This document shows positions 34,729 through 43,002 of a stretch of 64,000 bases of DNA, piece by piece. Both the position numbers and the translations under genes were made by a program. How positions within the stretch are numbered: the stretch's first letter is position 1; each line of letters begins with the position of its first letter. The notes beneath the pieces were generated by a model. It made no database searches. It saw nothing but the letters and a program-made list of their open reading frames with translations, and had not been told where the DNA came from. Origin of the DNA: CAVDHB01 sp963608705 (lineage in GTDB: Bacteria > Bacteroidota > Bacteroidia > Bacteroidales > Bacteroidaceae); assembly GCA_963608705.1 (NCBI GenBank), contig CAVDHB010000023.1, positions 62,001-126,000 on the forward strand, read 5' to 3'.

Positions 34729-36210
34729 ATGAAGATACAAAGAATCATCTTTCTATCCTGCTACATGGCAGGTTGCATACTGTCCGCACAAGCTGCGGAC
34801 AACATCCTCTCGCTCGACAGTTGTCGGGCATTGGCCATGCGCAACAACAAGGAATTGAAAATTCAACAAGCAGAGATAGAAAAAGCATACTATACACACC
34901 AAGCAGCCCGCACCAACTATTACCCGAAGTTCGACGGAATGGCTACTTACACCCGCACAGGCAAGGAGATTTCCCTCCTCAATAACAACCAAAAGGGTGC
35001 TTTGACCAATTGGGGAGGAAAACTGCAAGGACAATTACAGCCAATGCTGGACAAACTGGCACAAGACCCCCAATTCGCGCCTTTGGTGGAGAAAGTATCT
35101 CCTTACCTTTCCAAAGTGAGCGGTGGACTTAACGAGGCTGGAAACAGCATTCGGGACGCATTCCGCACGGACACCCGGAATTTCTTCGCCGCAGGCATCA
35201 GCCTGACCCAACCCCTCTACATGGGTGGTAAAATAAAGGCGTATGACCGTCTGACAGGCTATGCGGAAGAGCTGGCTCGTTTGCAACATTCCACAGGGTC
35301 GGAAGACCTCATCCTTCATACCGACGAGGCGTATTGGCAAACGGTGTCATTGGCCAACAAGAAGAAATTAGCGGAAAGCTATCTGGCCCTGGTCCAGAAA
35401 CTGGACGATGACATGGGCAAGATGATACGCTCGGGCGTGGCCACCAAGTCGGACGGACTGAGTGTGGACGTGAAAGTGAATGAGGCGGAAATGAAACTTA
35501 CACAAGTGGACAATGGTCTGAGCCTTTCCAAAATGGCGTTATGCCAACTCTGCGGATTAGACATCACAGACTCCATCACCTTAGCCGATGAGACATTGGA
35601 CAGTCTTACGCTCCCCTCTACAACCGAACAGGGAAAGCCCGACATCGCCTCCGCCCTGAAACGGCGTACAGAAATGAAAAGTCTTGACTTGGCACAGAAA
35701 ATATACGAGGAGAAAATCAAAGTGGCCAAGTCTGACTACCTACCCCAAGTTGCCTTGACCGCAGGCGCTTTCGCCACTTCTCCCGCACTCTACAACGGGT
35801 TCGAGAAGAAATTCCGTGGAAACTGGGCTGTGGGCGTACTGGTAAAAGTACCCCTCTGGCATTGGAAGGAAGGATTCTACAAGGTGAATGCCGCCAAAGC
35901 GGAAGCACTCATCGCCCGCTATAAGACGGAAGACACCGCAGAGAAAATCACCCTGCAAGTCAACCAATACAACTATAAGCTGAAAGAGGCTGCCAAACGG
36001 CTCCTTTTAGCGGAGAAGAACATAGAGAAAGCGGAGGAGAACTTGCGCACCGCCAAATTAGGACTGGCATCCGGAGTCATCTCCACCACCAATGTGTTAG
36101 AAGCCCAGACCGCATGGGCATCCGCTCAGTCTGACAAGATTGACGCACAAATAGACATGAAACTGGCGCATACCTATCTGTTGAAAGCGATGGGAGAATT
36201 AAAGCCCTAA
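34729..36210 (+). CDS. TolC family outer-membrane channel protein
   Basis: A 493-residue exported protein. Signal peptide MKIQRIIFLSCYMAGC with cleavage near ILSAQA, then two OEP repeats with long amphipathic helices: SLDSCRALAMRNNKELKIQQAEIEKA at the start of repeat 1 (in part) and LKRRTEMKSLDLAQKIYEEKI in repeat 2, ending AKLGLASGVISTTNVLEAQTAW. TolC trimers form the exit duct of type I secretion or RND/ABC efflux. The usual periplasmic adaptor and inner-membrane pump are not beside it, so its partner is elsewhere. The start at 34729 gives the signal peptide. Its stop codon overlaps the convergent DUF1634 gene by 4 bp. Confidence 0.9.
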   Translation: MKIQRIIFLSCYMAGCILSAQAADNILSLDSCRALAMRNNKELKIQQAEIEKAYYTHQAARTNYYPKFDGMATYTRTGKEISLLNNNQKGALTNWGGKLQGQLQPMLDKLAQDPQFAPLVEKVSPYLSKVSGGLNEAGNSIRDAFRTDTRNFFAAGISLTQPLYMGGKIKAYDRLTGYAEELARLQHSTGSEDLILHTDEAYWQTVSLANKKKLAESYLALVQKLDDDMGKMIRSGVATKSDGLSVDVKVNEAEMKLTQVDNGLSLSKMALCQLCGLDITDSITLADETLDSLTLPSTTEQGKPDIASALKRRTEMKSLDLAQKIYEEKIKVAKSDYLPQVALTAGAFATSPALYNGFEKKFRGNWAVGVLVKVPLWHWKEGFYKVNAAKAEALIARYKTEDTAEKITLQVNQYNYKLKEAAKRLLLAEKNIEKAEENLRTAKLGLASGVISTTNVLEAQTAWASAQSDKIDAQIDMKLAHTYLLKAMGELKP

Positions 36211-36590
36211 TGCACTCCCTCGATGGAATTGCCGATAATCACTAACAACACGATAACCGTAATGACCACATAGAGCCAATCCCGTTGGCGGAAAAAATCT
36301 ACCACGGAAAGGGCCACACGAAGTATAGGAGTAAGCATCAGCACTACGACTCCCAACTGTATCCAGTCCTGCGCCATCAGTTGAAAGACACCAGAAAGAA
36401 TGCCTTTCAAGGTAGTATAAGAAGCAGGTTCCCCTGTAAACTTTGTATAATCCGGCACGGGTTCCATTCCGTGCCGAATTAGATAATATACCCCACTTAT
36501 AATTGAAATTGTACAAGCCGCCGTCACCCCCACACGCAAGGTATTGCCTATCGCCTGTCGCATATCTATTTTAGTCTCTTTCTTTTCCAT
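36207..36590 (-). CDS. DUF1634 membrane protein
   Basis: A 127-residue protein with three predicted helices (VGVTAACTISIISGVYYLI, LGVVVLMLTPILRVALSV, WLYVVITVIVLLVIIGNSI), matching the DUF1634 layout. Members almost always accompany TauE/SafE permeases, as here, where the permease gene ends 3 bp upstream. A helper or modulator of anion export is likely but unproved. Gene order is tauE-like first, then this gene. The end overlaps the convergent TolC gene's stop, leaving no room for a terminator between them. Confidence 0.85.
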   Translation of the reverse strand: MEKKETKIDMRQAIGNTLRVGVTAACTISIISGVYYLIRHGMEPVPDYTKFTGEPASYTTLKGILSGVFQLMAQDWIQLGVVVLMLTPILRVALSVVDFFRQRDWLYVVITVIVLLVIIGNSIEGVH

Positions 36591-36593
36591 CTT

Positions 36594-37427
36594 TCAGAAC
36601 TTACCACATATACCATTATATATCATATCAATGGCCACTAACAAGATAGCCACGGCAAAGATTCTTTTCAGCACCTTCACTTTCATCCGTTTCAAAAGCT
36701 TCGCCCCGGTAATCGCACCGAACACCACGCCAATTATCACCGGGAAAGCAATGCCCGGCTCAATATATCCTCTTTGCAGATAAATGACCGCAGAAGCCAC
36801 GGCTGTCACCCCAATCATGAAGTTACTGGTGGTAGTACTTACCTTGAAAGGCACTTTCATGATGCAATCCATCGCCAACACCTTCAGCACTCCGCTTCCG
36901 ATACCCAGCAGTCCAGACAGGACACCAGCCGTTATCATGGTGAAAAATCCACCTATCACATGCGTCAGCTGATAACTCTTCATCCCCTCTTTCGTGGGAT
37001 AAGTGCCGAAAAGTTTGAGTTTAGCAGCCAGTTTACTCCCCACTACTCCTTCATGATCCGCAATACGCCGTTGCTGCATGGCTGCCGTGAAAATCAGCAC
37101 AAAGCCATAAATGACCGCAATGGCGTTAGTGGGCATCCACAATGCCACTATCGCCCCGCCAACCGCACCGATGGTGGTGGCAATCTCCAAGAACATTCCC
37201 AAACGGATGTTTGTCATCCCTTCTTTCACATAGGCGCTGGCCGAACCCGAAGAGGTGGAGATAGAAGCCACCAACGCCGCACCAATCGCATAATGGAAAT
37301 CTACTCCAAAAACCAGTGTCAGCAAAGGAATAATCACCACACCACCTCCCAATCCAGTCATGGAGCCTAACAGTCCTGCGGCGTATGCTCCCACCAACAG
37401 AATCAGTGTAAATAAAAGAATCGTCAT
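36594..37427 (-). CDS. Sulfite exporter TauE/SafE family permease
   Basis: A 277-residue membrane protein of the TSUP family. It has two inverted halves, each with the glycine-rich signature: AGLLGSMTGLGGGVVIIPLL near the N-terminus (in part) and GVLSGLLGIGSGVLKVLAM in the second half, with about eight hydrophobic segments. Family members export or import sulfite, sulfoacetate, taurine breakdown products or related anions. The cargo is unknown here. Cotranscribed with DUF1634. The cyuA and rhodanese proteins elsewhere in the window also handle sulfur, but a link is only a guess. Confidence 0.9.
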   Translation of the reverse strand: MTILLFTLILLVGAYAAGLLGSMTGLGGGVVIIPLLTLVFGVDFHYAIGAALVASISTSSGSASAYVKEGMTNIRLGMFLEIATTIGAVGGAIVALWMPTNAIAVIYGFVLIFTAAMQQRRIADHEGVVGSKLAAKLKLFGTYPTKEGMKSYQLTHVIGGFFTMITAGVLSGLLGIGSGVLKVLAMDCIMKVPFKVSTTTSNFMIGVTAVASAVIYLQRGYIEPGIAFPVIIGVVFGAITGAKLLKRMKVKVLKRIFAVAILLVAIDMIYNGICGKF

Positions 37428-37498
37428 TGTATGAGCGATATAAAATAAGTGCTTACTGTTCCGCTTTCATGAAAAGCCCACAATAAGCACCCTGTTCA

Positions 37499-38962
37499 TT
37501 AGTTATGTATTCTACTGTAAATCACTTTTAGCTGCACATCCGTAGCTTTTAGCCTTACACTGTGCAGACTGAAATCATTATACACGTTCACGACTTCGTA
37601 CACAGTAGCCCCCGAATTGGTCTGCTTAGCCACGGTCTTCAAGGTGACAGGTATCAGCAGCACCTTGTTCCAGTCTGGATGCAGTCGATTGTATTCTTCG
37701 GACAATTGTTTCTCTGTCCATCCCATATACTTGCTTTCCGCTTTCATCTTGGAAAGTTCCTTTTCTTTCTCATCCCTCATCGTCAGCATCATACCACGAA
37801 TATTGGCATACTCATACAGATTATTAGTGGAAAGCGCGGCATAACTGGAAGTGGCGTTCAGATAGGAAGTCACATTGTCTGGAATCTTGTTCTTTTCAAA
37901 GAATGAATCTTTCTCCCCTTTCCGCACCATCAGCACATTGACCGGTGCAGACAATGCAAACGAAGTCTGCGCTTTATCGTTCAATATTCTCAGCGAAAGA
38001 GCCGCCGTGTTTAGTGAATCAGTACGAACCAGCTGGTCCACCGGCAACGACAGTTGCGTGAACAATCCAGCCGGCGTACGCATATAAGCCGTGTGCTGGT
38101 CGTTCAGATATTGCGCCAACTGGCTGTTGTCGTATACCACCCGGCTTGTCTGTATCACCTCTTCCGTACCAGCGAAAGTGGCACTACCGTCAATGATGGA
38201 GTCCGGCTTGCTTGTCTTGTCCGGCCAATACTTGAAGTTTACGGTCAAACGCACATGGTCTACATTGAGCATGGTACCTTCTCCACCTGCATAAGCGCAA
38301 TAATATCCTTTGCAGACATTCTTGATAAAGCTGTAGGAATCCTTGAAATACTCAGGATGCGCCTTATACTTGGCATAGATATCCTCACCTACTCGCTGAG
38401 GAAGCACCACTTTGATATGCGCCGAGAATGAGTCGGGGTTGTTACGATAATCCTCATCCACCGTCTTGTCCAATGCCGTATAGCTTTTATAAGCCAAAGG
38501 AGCTTTCGACTCGTCATAATAGTCTTTCGGATTTATGTCTGAGAAATATTGTCCGTTGTTATCAATAATGTTGTCCAATTCGTAGACCTTTACCTTGGAC
38601 GCACTGAGCGAATCCCCTGTAAAGGAAGAGTAGAACAGACGCAACTCCGCACCGCTCACTTCTTTCACGTCTTTCGGAAACTCGAAGTTCGGAAGACAGT
38701 AGAGCTGTGCCATAAAGTCGCTCGTAGTAGTGATACGAGTCACAGGGTCCGTGAATTTTCCCAGATGGCACTCATTGGTCTTCGCCGCACATTTGCCAGA
38801 CTCCACAGTACCTACCTCTACGGGGTAGTTGGCGGTAGCCAATGCGATGGCATCCTGCCCAGGCATCGTATCTATGCCCATCAAGCCGGTTGTGTCATCA
38901 CACGCACAAAACAACAGAGAGACACAAAAAACGGCCCCACCTCCTAATTTACCTAAATTCAT
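37499..38962 (-). CDS. DUF4270 lipoprotein
   Basis: A 487-residue lipoprotein (signal peptide from MNLGKLGGGAVFCVSL, lipobox LLFCACDDTTG). The rest is beta-rich with family-typical blocks DTMPGQDAIALATANYPV near the mature N-terminus, GEDIYAKYKAHPEYF and a C-terminal VTLKTVAKQTNSGATVYEV. DUF4270 is a Bacteroidota-specific family of unknown function, probably at the outer membrane. The ATG at 38960-38962 is used because the longer frame lacks a signal peptide. It follows the GT5 gene by 38 bp; the GT5-DUF4270 pair next to panC is an arrangement I believe recurs in the order, which suggests cotranscription. Confidence 0.82.
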   Translation of the reverse strand: MNLGKLGGGAVFCVSLLFCACDDTTGLMGIDTMPGQDAIALATANYPVEVGTVESGKCAAKTNECHLGKFTDPVTRITTTSDFMAQLYCLPNFEFPKDVKEVSGAELRLFYSSFTGDSLSASKVKVYELDNIIDNNGQYFSDINPKDYYDESKAPLAYKSYTALDKTVDEDYRNNPDSFSAHIKVVLPQRVGEDIYAKYKAHPEYFKDSYSFIKNVCKGYYCAYAGGEGTMLNVDHVRLTVNFKYWPDKTSKPDSIIDGSATFAGTEEVIQTSRVVYDNSQLAQYLNDQHTAYMRTPAGLFTQLSLPVDQLVRTDSLNTAALSLRILNDKAQTSFALSAPVNVLMVRKGEKDSFFEKNKIPDNVTSYLNATSSYAALSTNNLYEYANIRGMMLTMRDEKEKELSKMKAESKYMGWTEKQLSEEYNRLHPDWNKVLLIPVTLKTVAKQTNSGATVYEVVNVYNDFSLHSVRLKATDVQLKVIYSRIHN

Positions 38963-39000
38963 GCTAATTGCTTGTGTTATATACTTTATGAGAGACAAGC

Positions 39001-39807
39001 TCAGTCCTCTTTTTTCGCCAAGATATCGTCATAGAGCGCATTGAAAGCCGCATATTCACCCTCACCCGGATAGGCCAATGCAGGTTTTCCTTTCTCCTTT
39101 GCATATTCAAGCAAAGCGGAATCGACACCTTCCTCACCTTCCACATAGCCATCAGCATAATCGATAGCCATTTTCTCTAAATCCTGATAAGTGAAATTCG
39201 CAGGATAGCCTTTCAACACATCCTTTGGAACATTACGATAACGCAACAAGTCTCCAAAATTCGCCCCAAGCTCCACTTGAGGTATGAACTTGTCCGGAGA
39301 GAACACCACCTTGCTTTCCTTGAAAGCCGGCTCATCTCCGTACATTGTCTTCACGAAAAGTGGCACTAATGCGCTAATCCATCCCTGACAGTGTATCAAA
39401 TCCGGGTTCCAACGCAGTTTCTTCACTGTTTCCAACACACCTCTGGCATAAAATATCGCCCTTTCTCCGTCCTCTTCAGGCTCATCGGCGTAATGCTCCG
39501 TACCCTTTTGGAAGTACTCGTCATTGTCGATGAAATACACCTGCATGTGAACAGGCTGGATAGAGGCCACTTTGATAATCAACGGATGGTCTGTCTCGTC
39601 TATAATAATATTCATTCCCGAAAGACGAATCACTTCATGAAGTTGATTCCTACGCTCATTGATATTCCCCCAACGGGGCATGAACGTACGTATCTCACGT
39701 TTTTGCTGTGTAGAGGCCGGCAACTTCTGTCCCTGAACAGAAATCGGAGTCTTTGGCACATACGGAATAATCTCCTGCGTAATAAAAAGAACTTTAGTCG
39801 ACTTCAT
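39001..39807 (-). CDS. Short glycogen/starch synthase-like protein (GT5 N-terminal domain only)
   Basis: A 268-residue protein matching only the N-terminal Rossmann half of GT5 glycogen synthases (VLFITQEIIPYVPKT, REIRTFMPRWGNINERRNQ, PDLIHCQGWISALVPLFVKTMY). The ADP-glucose motif KxGGL is replaced (PYVPKTPISVQGQKLP) and the C-terminal nucleotide-binding half is absent. The frame is intact with a good promoter, and the last 60 residues are acidic and unlike GT5. This is therefore a settled short family rather than a recent truncation. Catalysis as a glycogen synthase is doubtful. Divergent from panC and cotranscribed with DUF4270. Confidence 0.75.
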   Translation of the reverse strand: MKSTKVLFITQEIIPYVPKTPISVQGQKLPASTQQKREIRTFMPRWGNINERRNQLHEVIRLSGMNIIIDETDHPLIIKVASIQPVHMQVYFIDNDEYFQKGTEHYADEPEEDGERAIFYARGVLETVKKLRWNPDLIHCQGWISALVPLFVKTMYGDEPAFKESKVVFSPDKFIPQVELGANFGDLLRYRNVPKDVLKGYPANFTYQDLEKMAIDYADGYVEGEEGVDSALLEYAKEKGKPALAYPGEGEYAAFNALYDDILAKKED

Positions 39808-39907
39808 ATTTCTTCCTGTCTAAAACTACTTGGATAGCGACCGTCCACGGGCCACGGGGAACTCTCTCACAGCGTTTCTCCGAAATCCCAATACGGTCTA
39901 TCAGTCG

Positions 39908-39939
39908 CAAAGGTACGAAAAATAAGGCAAAGAAGCCAA
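39908..39939 (-). promoter_or_regulatory. Promoter of the GT5-DUF4270 operon
   Basis: On the reverse strand TTGG (39936-39939), a 20-bp spacer and TACCTTTG (39908-39915). Confidence 0.65.
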
Positions 39940-39944
39940 TTTTA

Positions 39945-39976
39945 TTTTGATAATTTGTTTTTTCTCCTTTACTTTG
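39945..39976 (+). promoter_or_regulatory. Promoter of panC-panD
   Basis: TTTTG (39945-39949), a 19-bp spacer and TTACTTTG (39969-39976). Its -33 box lies 6 bp from that of the divergent GT5 promoter, so the two polymerases would compete. Confidence 0.7.
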
Positions 39977-40024
39977 CAAGCGATAAAAGGATAATATACA
40001 GAATCAAGTAGTTTATATCACATC

Positions 40025-40882
40025 ATGAAAGTTATCAACAAGGTCATTGAATTGAAGGCCGCTGTCAGTCAGGCAAAAGAAGCCGGAAAGCAAATCGGAC
40101 TGGTACCCACCATGGGCGCATTGCACCATGGCCACGCCTCTCTCATTAAACGCAGTGTGGATGAGAACGGATTCACTGTGGTCAGTGTGTTCGTGAACCC
40201 TACCCAATTCAACGACCCGAAGGATTTGAAAACTTATCCCCATACGCTTGAAGCTGACTGTGCGTTGTGCGAAAGCTTAGGCGCAGACGTAGTATTCGCT
40301 CCCACAGCGGAAGAGATGTATCCCGAACCGGACAACCGTCACTTCAGCTACCCTCCTCTTGACACTGTGATGGAAGGAGCTTACCGGCCGGGACACTTCA
40401 ACGGCGTATGTCAGGTAGTAAGCAAACTATTGACCGATGTCGCACCCGACAATGCCTATTTCGGAGAAAAGGACTTCCAGCAATTGGCTATCATCAAAGC
40501 CATGGTGAAAGATTTGGAAATCCCGGTGGAGATATGCCCCTGCCCTGAAATCAGAGAGACAAGCGGGCTGGCACTGAGCAGCCGCAACAGCCTTCTCGCA
40601 CCAGAAGAGAAAGCCATCGCACCTCAAATCTTCAAGACTTTGTGCGAGAGCTTGAATTATATGCAAAAGCACTCGCTGAAACAAACCAAGGAATGGGTGG
40701 TGAACACCCTCAACGCCATAGAAGGACTGAAGGTGCAGTACTTTGAAATAGTCGACGGTGACACTCTGCAACCTCTCCAAAGGTGGGAGGACTCTAAATA
40801 CATCGTAGGGTGCATCACCGTGTTCTGCGGCCAAAAGCCCATCCGGCTGATAGACAACATCAAATATCGCCAAGACAACTGA
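40025..40882 (+). CDS. panC: Pantothenate synthetase
   Basis: Joins pantoate and beta-alanine with ATP to make pantothenate. The 285-residue protein has the HxGH nucleotide site in PTMGALHHGHASLI, VFVNPTQFNDPKDL, the pantoate-binding YRPGHFNGVCQVVSKLL, FGEKDFQQLAIIKAM and the KMSKS-like ETSGLALSSRNSLL. Complete and of normal length. panD follows after 16 bp; with the type II pantothenate kinase at 18.9 kb, three of the enzymes leading to CoA are in this window. panB is not here. Confidence 0.96.
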   Translation: MKVINKVIELKAAVSQAKEAGKQIGLVPTMGALHHGHASLIKRSVDENGFTVVSVFVNPTQFNDPKDLKTYPHTLEADCALCESLGADVVFAPTAEEMYPEPDNRHFSYPPLDTVMEGAYRPGHFNGVCQVVSKLLTDVAPDNAYFGEKDFQQLAIIKAMVKDLEIPVEICPCPEIRETSGLALSSRNSLLAPEEKAIAPQIFKTLCESLNYMQKHSLKQTKEWVVNTLNAIEGLKVQYFEIVDGDTLQPLQRWEDSKYIVGCITVFCGQKPIRLIDNIKYRQDN

Positions 40883-40898
40883 AAAAACATATAACAGG

Positions 40899-41249
40899 AT
40901 GAACGTAGAAGTACTAAAGTCCAAATTGCATTGTGTGAGAGTCACGCAGGCGAATCTTAATTATATCGGAAGTATCACCATCGACGAGGACCTGATGGAC
41001 GCAGCCGGACTGATTGCAGGTGAGCGGGTGTTCATTTCAGACAACAACAACGGTGAACGCTTCGACACTTACATCATAAAAGGCGAACGGGGTTCAGGAT
41101 GTATATGCCTCAACGGAGCCGCCGCACGCAAAGTACAAGTAAACGACATCATCATCATCATGGCGTATGCCACCATGCCGTTGGAAGAAGCGAAGCATTT
41201 CAAACCTTCTATCGTATTTCCTGATTCGAGGACTAACAAATTAGTGTAA
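40899..41249 (+). CDS. panD: Aspartate 1-decarboxylase proenzyme
   Basis: Makes beta-alanine from aspartate for pantothenate. The 116-residue proenzyme self-cleaves between Gly24 and Ser25 in NYIGSITIDEDLMD, leaving a pyruvoyl group on the new N-terminal Ser. Tyr22, the cleavage pair and downstream Y/R contacts (RFDTYIIKGERGSG, LNGAAARKV) are all present. No PanM/PanZ maturation factor is visible nearby, as is normal outside enterobacteria. It follows panC and ends at a hairpin that doubles as a dispersed repeat. Confidence 0.96.
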   Translation: MNVEVLKSKLHCVRVTQANLNYIGSITIDEDLMDAAGLIAGERVFISDNNNGERFDTYIIKGERGSGCICLNGAAARKVQVNDIIIIMAYATMPLEEAKHFKPSIVFPDSRTNKLV

Positions 41250-41297
41250 TAGAATAGACAACCAACGGTCAGGCGAATTACAATACGCCGGCTTTTG

Positions 41298-41329
41298 TAG
41301 AGACGCAATTCATTGCGTCTCTATTTTTT
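41298..41329 (+). repeat. Dispersed palindrome copy 2, serving as panD terminator
   Basis: TAGAGACGCAAT (41298-41309) pairs with ATTGCGTCTCTA (41312-41323), followed by six Ts. The arms match those of the 28-bp palindrome at 5809-5836 except for two bases at the centre, but here the T-run makes a proper terminator. Confidence 0.8.
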
Positions 41330-41372
41330 AGGGAACGTTCAAGCGGATATATTATAGCCCGAACGAACACCG

Positions 41373-41406
41373 CAAAAAAATCCCCTGACTTTTCAGCCAA
41401 GGGATT
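41373..41406 (-). terminator. Terminator of the susC-susD operon
   Basis: On the reverse strand AATCCCTTGGCTGA and its partner TCAGGGGATT form a stem, followed by TTTTTTGC. It lies 85 bp past the susD stop. Confidence 0.8.
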
Positions 41407-41490
41407 CAAAAGGGAGAGATTGCCCCTGCTCCAAGTCTTCACAGACCGATCACAAGGAGAGCAGGAGCGTTTATGAACAAATTATAGTTC

Positions 41491-42990
41491 TCATTTGTTA
41501 GAATCCCAGTTCGGCACCAGGTTCTTGTTCACCTGACGGTCGTTGGCCGGGATTTCCCATACGAAACGCTTGTCGTTGGCGTCTACCTTCAGGTTGATAG
41601 ACACACTGGGATCCATCGTCCACAACACGTCTTCGTGCTGAGGATCGTGACGAGTGAAGCCGTCATGCCAACGTTTCAGGCAATCCAGACGATAGCCCTC
41701 ACCGATGAACTCACGAATCCATTCAGTCTTGATGTCATTGAACAACTGTGCGCCAGCGGCAGTAGAAGCAGCTGCGCCACGTGCTGCACGAAGCTGGTTG
41801 AGCACGGTCTTTGCGCCTTCTTCGTTATGCTGTCTGTAACGAGCTTCAGCGGAAATCAAGTAAGCCTCGGCGATTCTGAACTCCTTCATCTTGTTGTAAT
41901 AAGAAACTTCCATCGGATTTGTTTTCAAAGCCGGGTTGCCAGGGAACTTGGACAGCATCACAATCTGTGATTTATTTTGTCCTGTGATTTGGATGGTTCC
42001 TTGCTGGAAGAAGATATTCTTACGCACATCATTTGCCCCATACAAGTCAATCACCCATTGAGAGGGAACAAAATAAGGCTGGAACACCTGTAGTTTTACA
42101 TCATAATTCATATAGGCACTCCAGTTTTTCTTTCCTTCATTGACATCCGCATACGGAGCGAAAATGATTTCAGAGCCTTCATCATCCGTCCACATCTTCG
42201 CATAGTCCGCTTTGGCGGCCAACGGATATTTGCCAGACTGTATCAGCTTCTGGGCGAGTTCGTCCGCACCGGCATAGTCGTCCATATAAAGGTCTACCCG
42301 CGCTTCCAACAAGTCGAGTGCGTCTGTAGTCAGTTCGCTTTTGTCCTCTCCGGGATTAGTTTTTATCAGGTTCTGACGAGCAGCGGCGAGATCTTTCTTG
42401 ATAAAATCGTAAGTCTCCTGCAAAGTGGAACGATTCGGCTTGTGATTCACATCCACAGACTCCACTAAAGGAAGTCCTAAGTCTGTCTTGGCGGTGGAAG
42501 CCTCGTAATCTTTCGCATAACGAGTGGCCATTTTGAAGTAGCAGAACGCTCTTACGAAATAGGCTTCTCCCTTGATATTCTTCAGAGTCGCTTCATTCGA
42601 CGCTTGTTGTTGAGAATCAGCGTCGGCAGGAGAAATCTGGTCAATATGGGTCAAGATGTTGTTGCACTCCTTGATGGTGCTGTAGGCGTACGCCCATACA
42701 CTGGGTACATCGTTGAAAGTCCAGAAATGCTCCAAGGCGTAATTATTCCCGAAATTTTTCTCCGCATTCATCAAGTCAGCCTGGAAGTCGGTATTATAGG
42801 CTCCGTCTCCACAACGTCCACGGAAAGAACTCATCAAGCCTGTTTCATAATTGACCGCATCGCTCATGAGTTTCCATGACTGGTCGATGGGCATGCTGTC
42901 TTGCGGATATTGGTCGAGTTCGCAAGAAGTCAATCCGGATGCCAACAAAAGGGCAAATCCGGCTATTTTTACGATATGTTTTTTGTTCAT
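41491..42990 (-). CDS. SusD/RagB family nutrient-binding outer-membrane lipoprotein
   Basis: A 499-residue surface lipoprotein (lipobox LTSCELDQYPQ). It is the lid that captures a substrate and delivers it to the SusC partner. TPR-like helices and family blocks are visible: EAYFVRAFCYFKMATRYA, GLPLVESVDVNHKPNRSTLQE, EAYLISAEARYRQHNEEGAK and EWIREFIGEGYRLDCLKRW, ending in IPANDRQVNKNLVPNW. The gene begins 12 bp after susC. No glycoside hydrolase, protease, sulfatase or sigma/anti-sigma gene is next to the pair, so the substrate (glycan or peptide) cannot be told. Confidence 0.93.
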   Translation of the reverse strand: MNKKHIVKIAGFALLLASGLTSCELDQYPQDSMPIDQSWKLMSDAVNYETGLMSSFRGRCGDGAYNTDFQADLMNAEKNFGNNYALEHFWTFNDVPSVWAYAYSTIKECNNILTHIDQISPADADSQQQASNEATLKNIKGEAYFVRAFCYFKMATRYAKDYEASTAKTDLGLPLVESVDVNHKPNRSTLQETYDFIKKDLAAARQNLIKTNPGEDKSELTTDALDLLEARVDLYMDDYAGADELAQKLIQSGKYPLAAKADYAKMWTDDEGSEIIFAPYADVNEGKKNWSAYMNYDVKLQVFQPYFVPSQWVIDLYGANDVRKNIFFQQGTIQITGQNKSQIVMLSKFPGNPALKTNPMEVSYYNKMKEFRIAEAYLISAEARYRQHNEEGAKTVLNQLRAARGAAASTAAGAQLFNDIKTEWIREFIGEGYRLDCLKRWHDGFTRHDPQHEDVLWTMDPSVSINLKVDANDKRFVWEIPANDRQVNKNLVPNWDSNK

Positions 42991-43002
42991 GATTGGTTTT
43001 GA

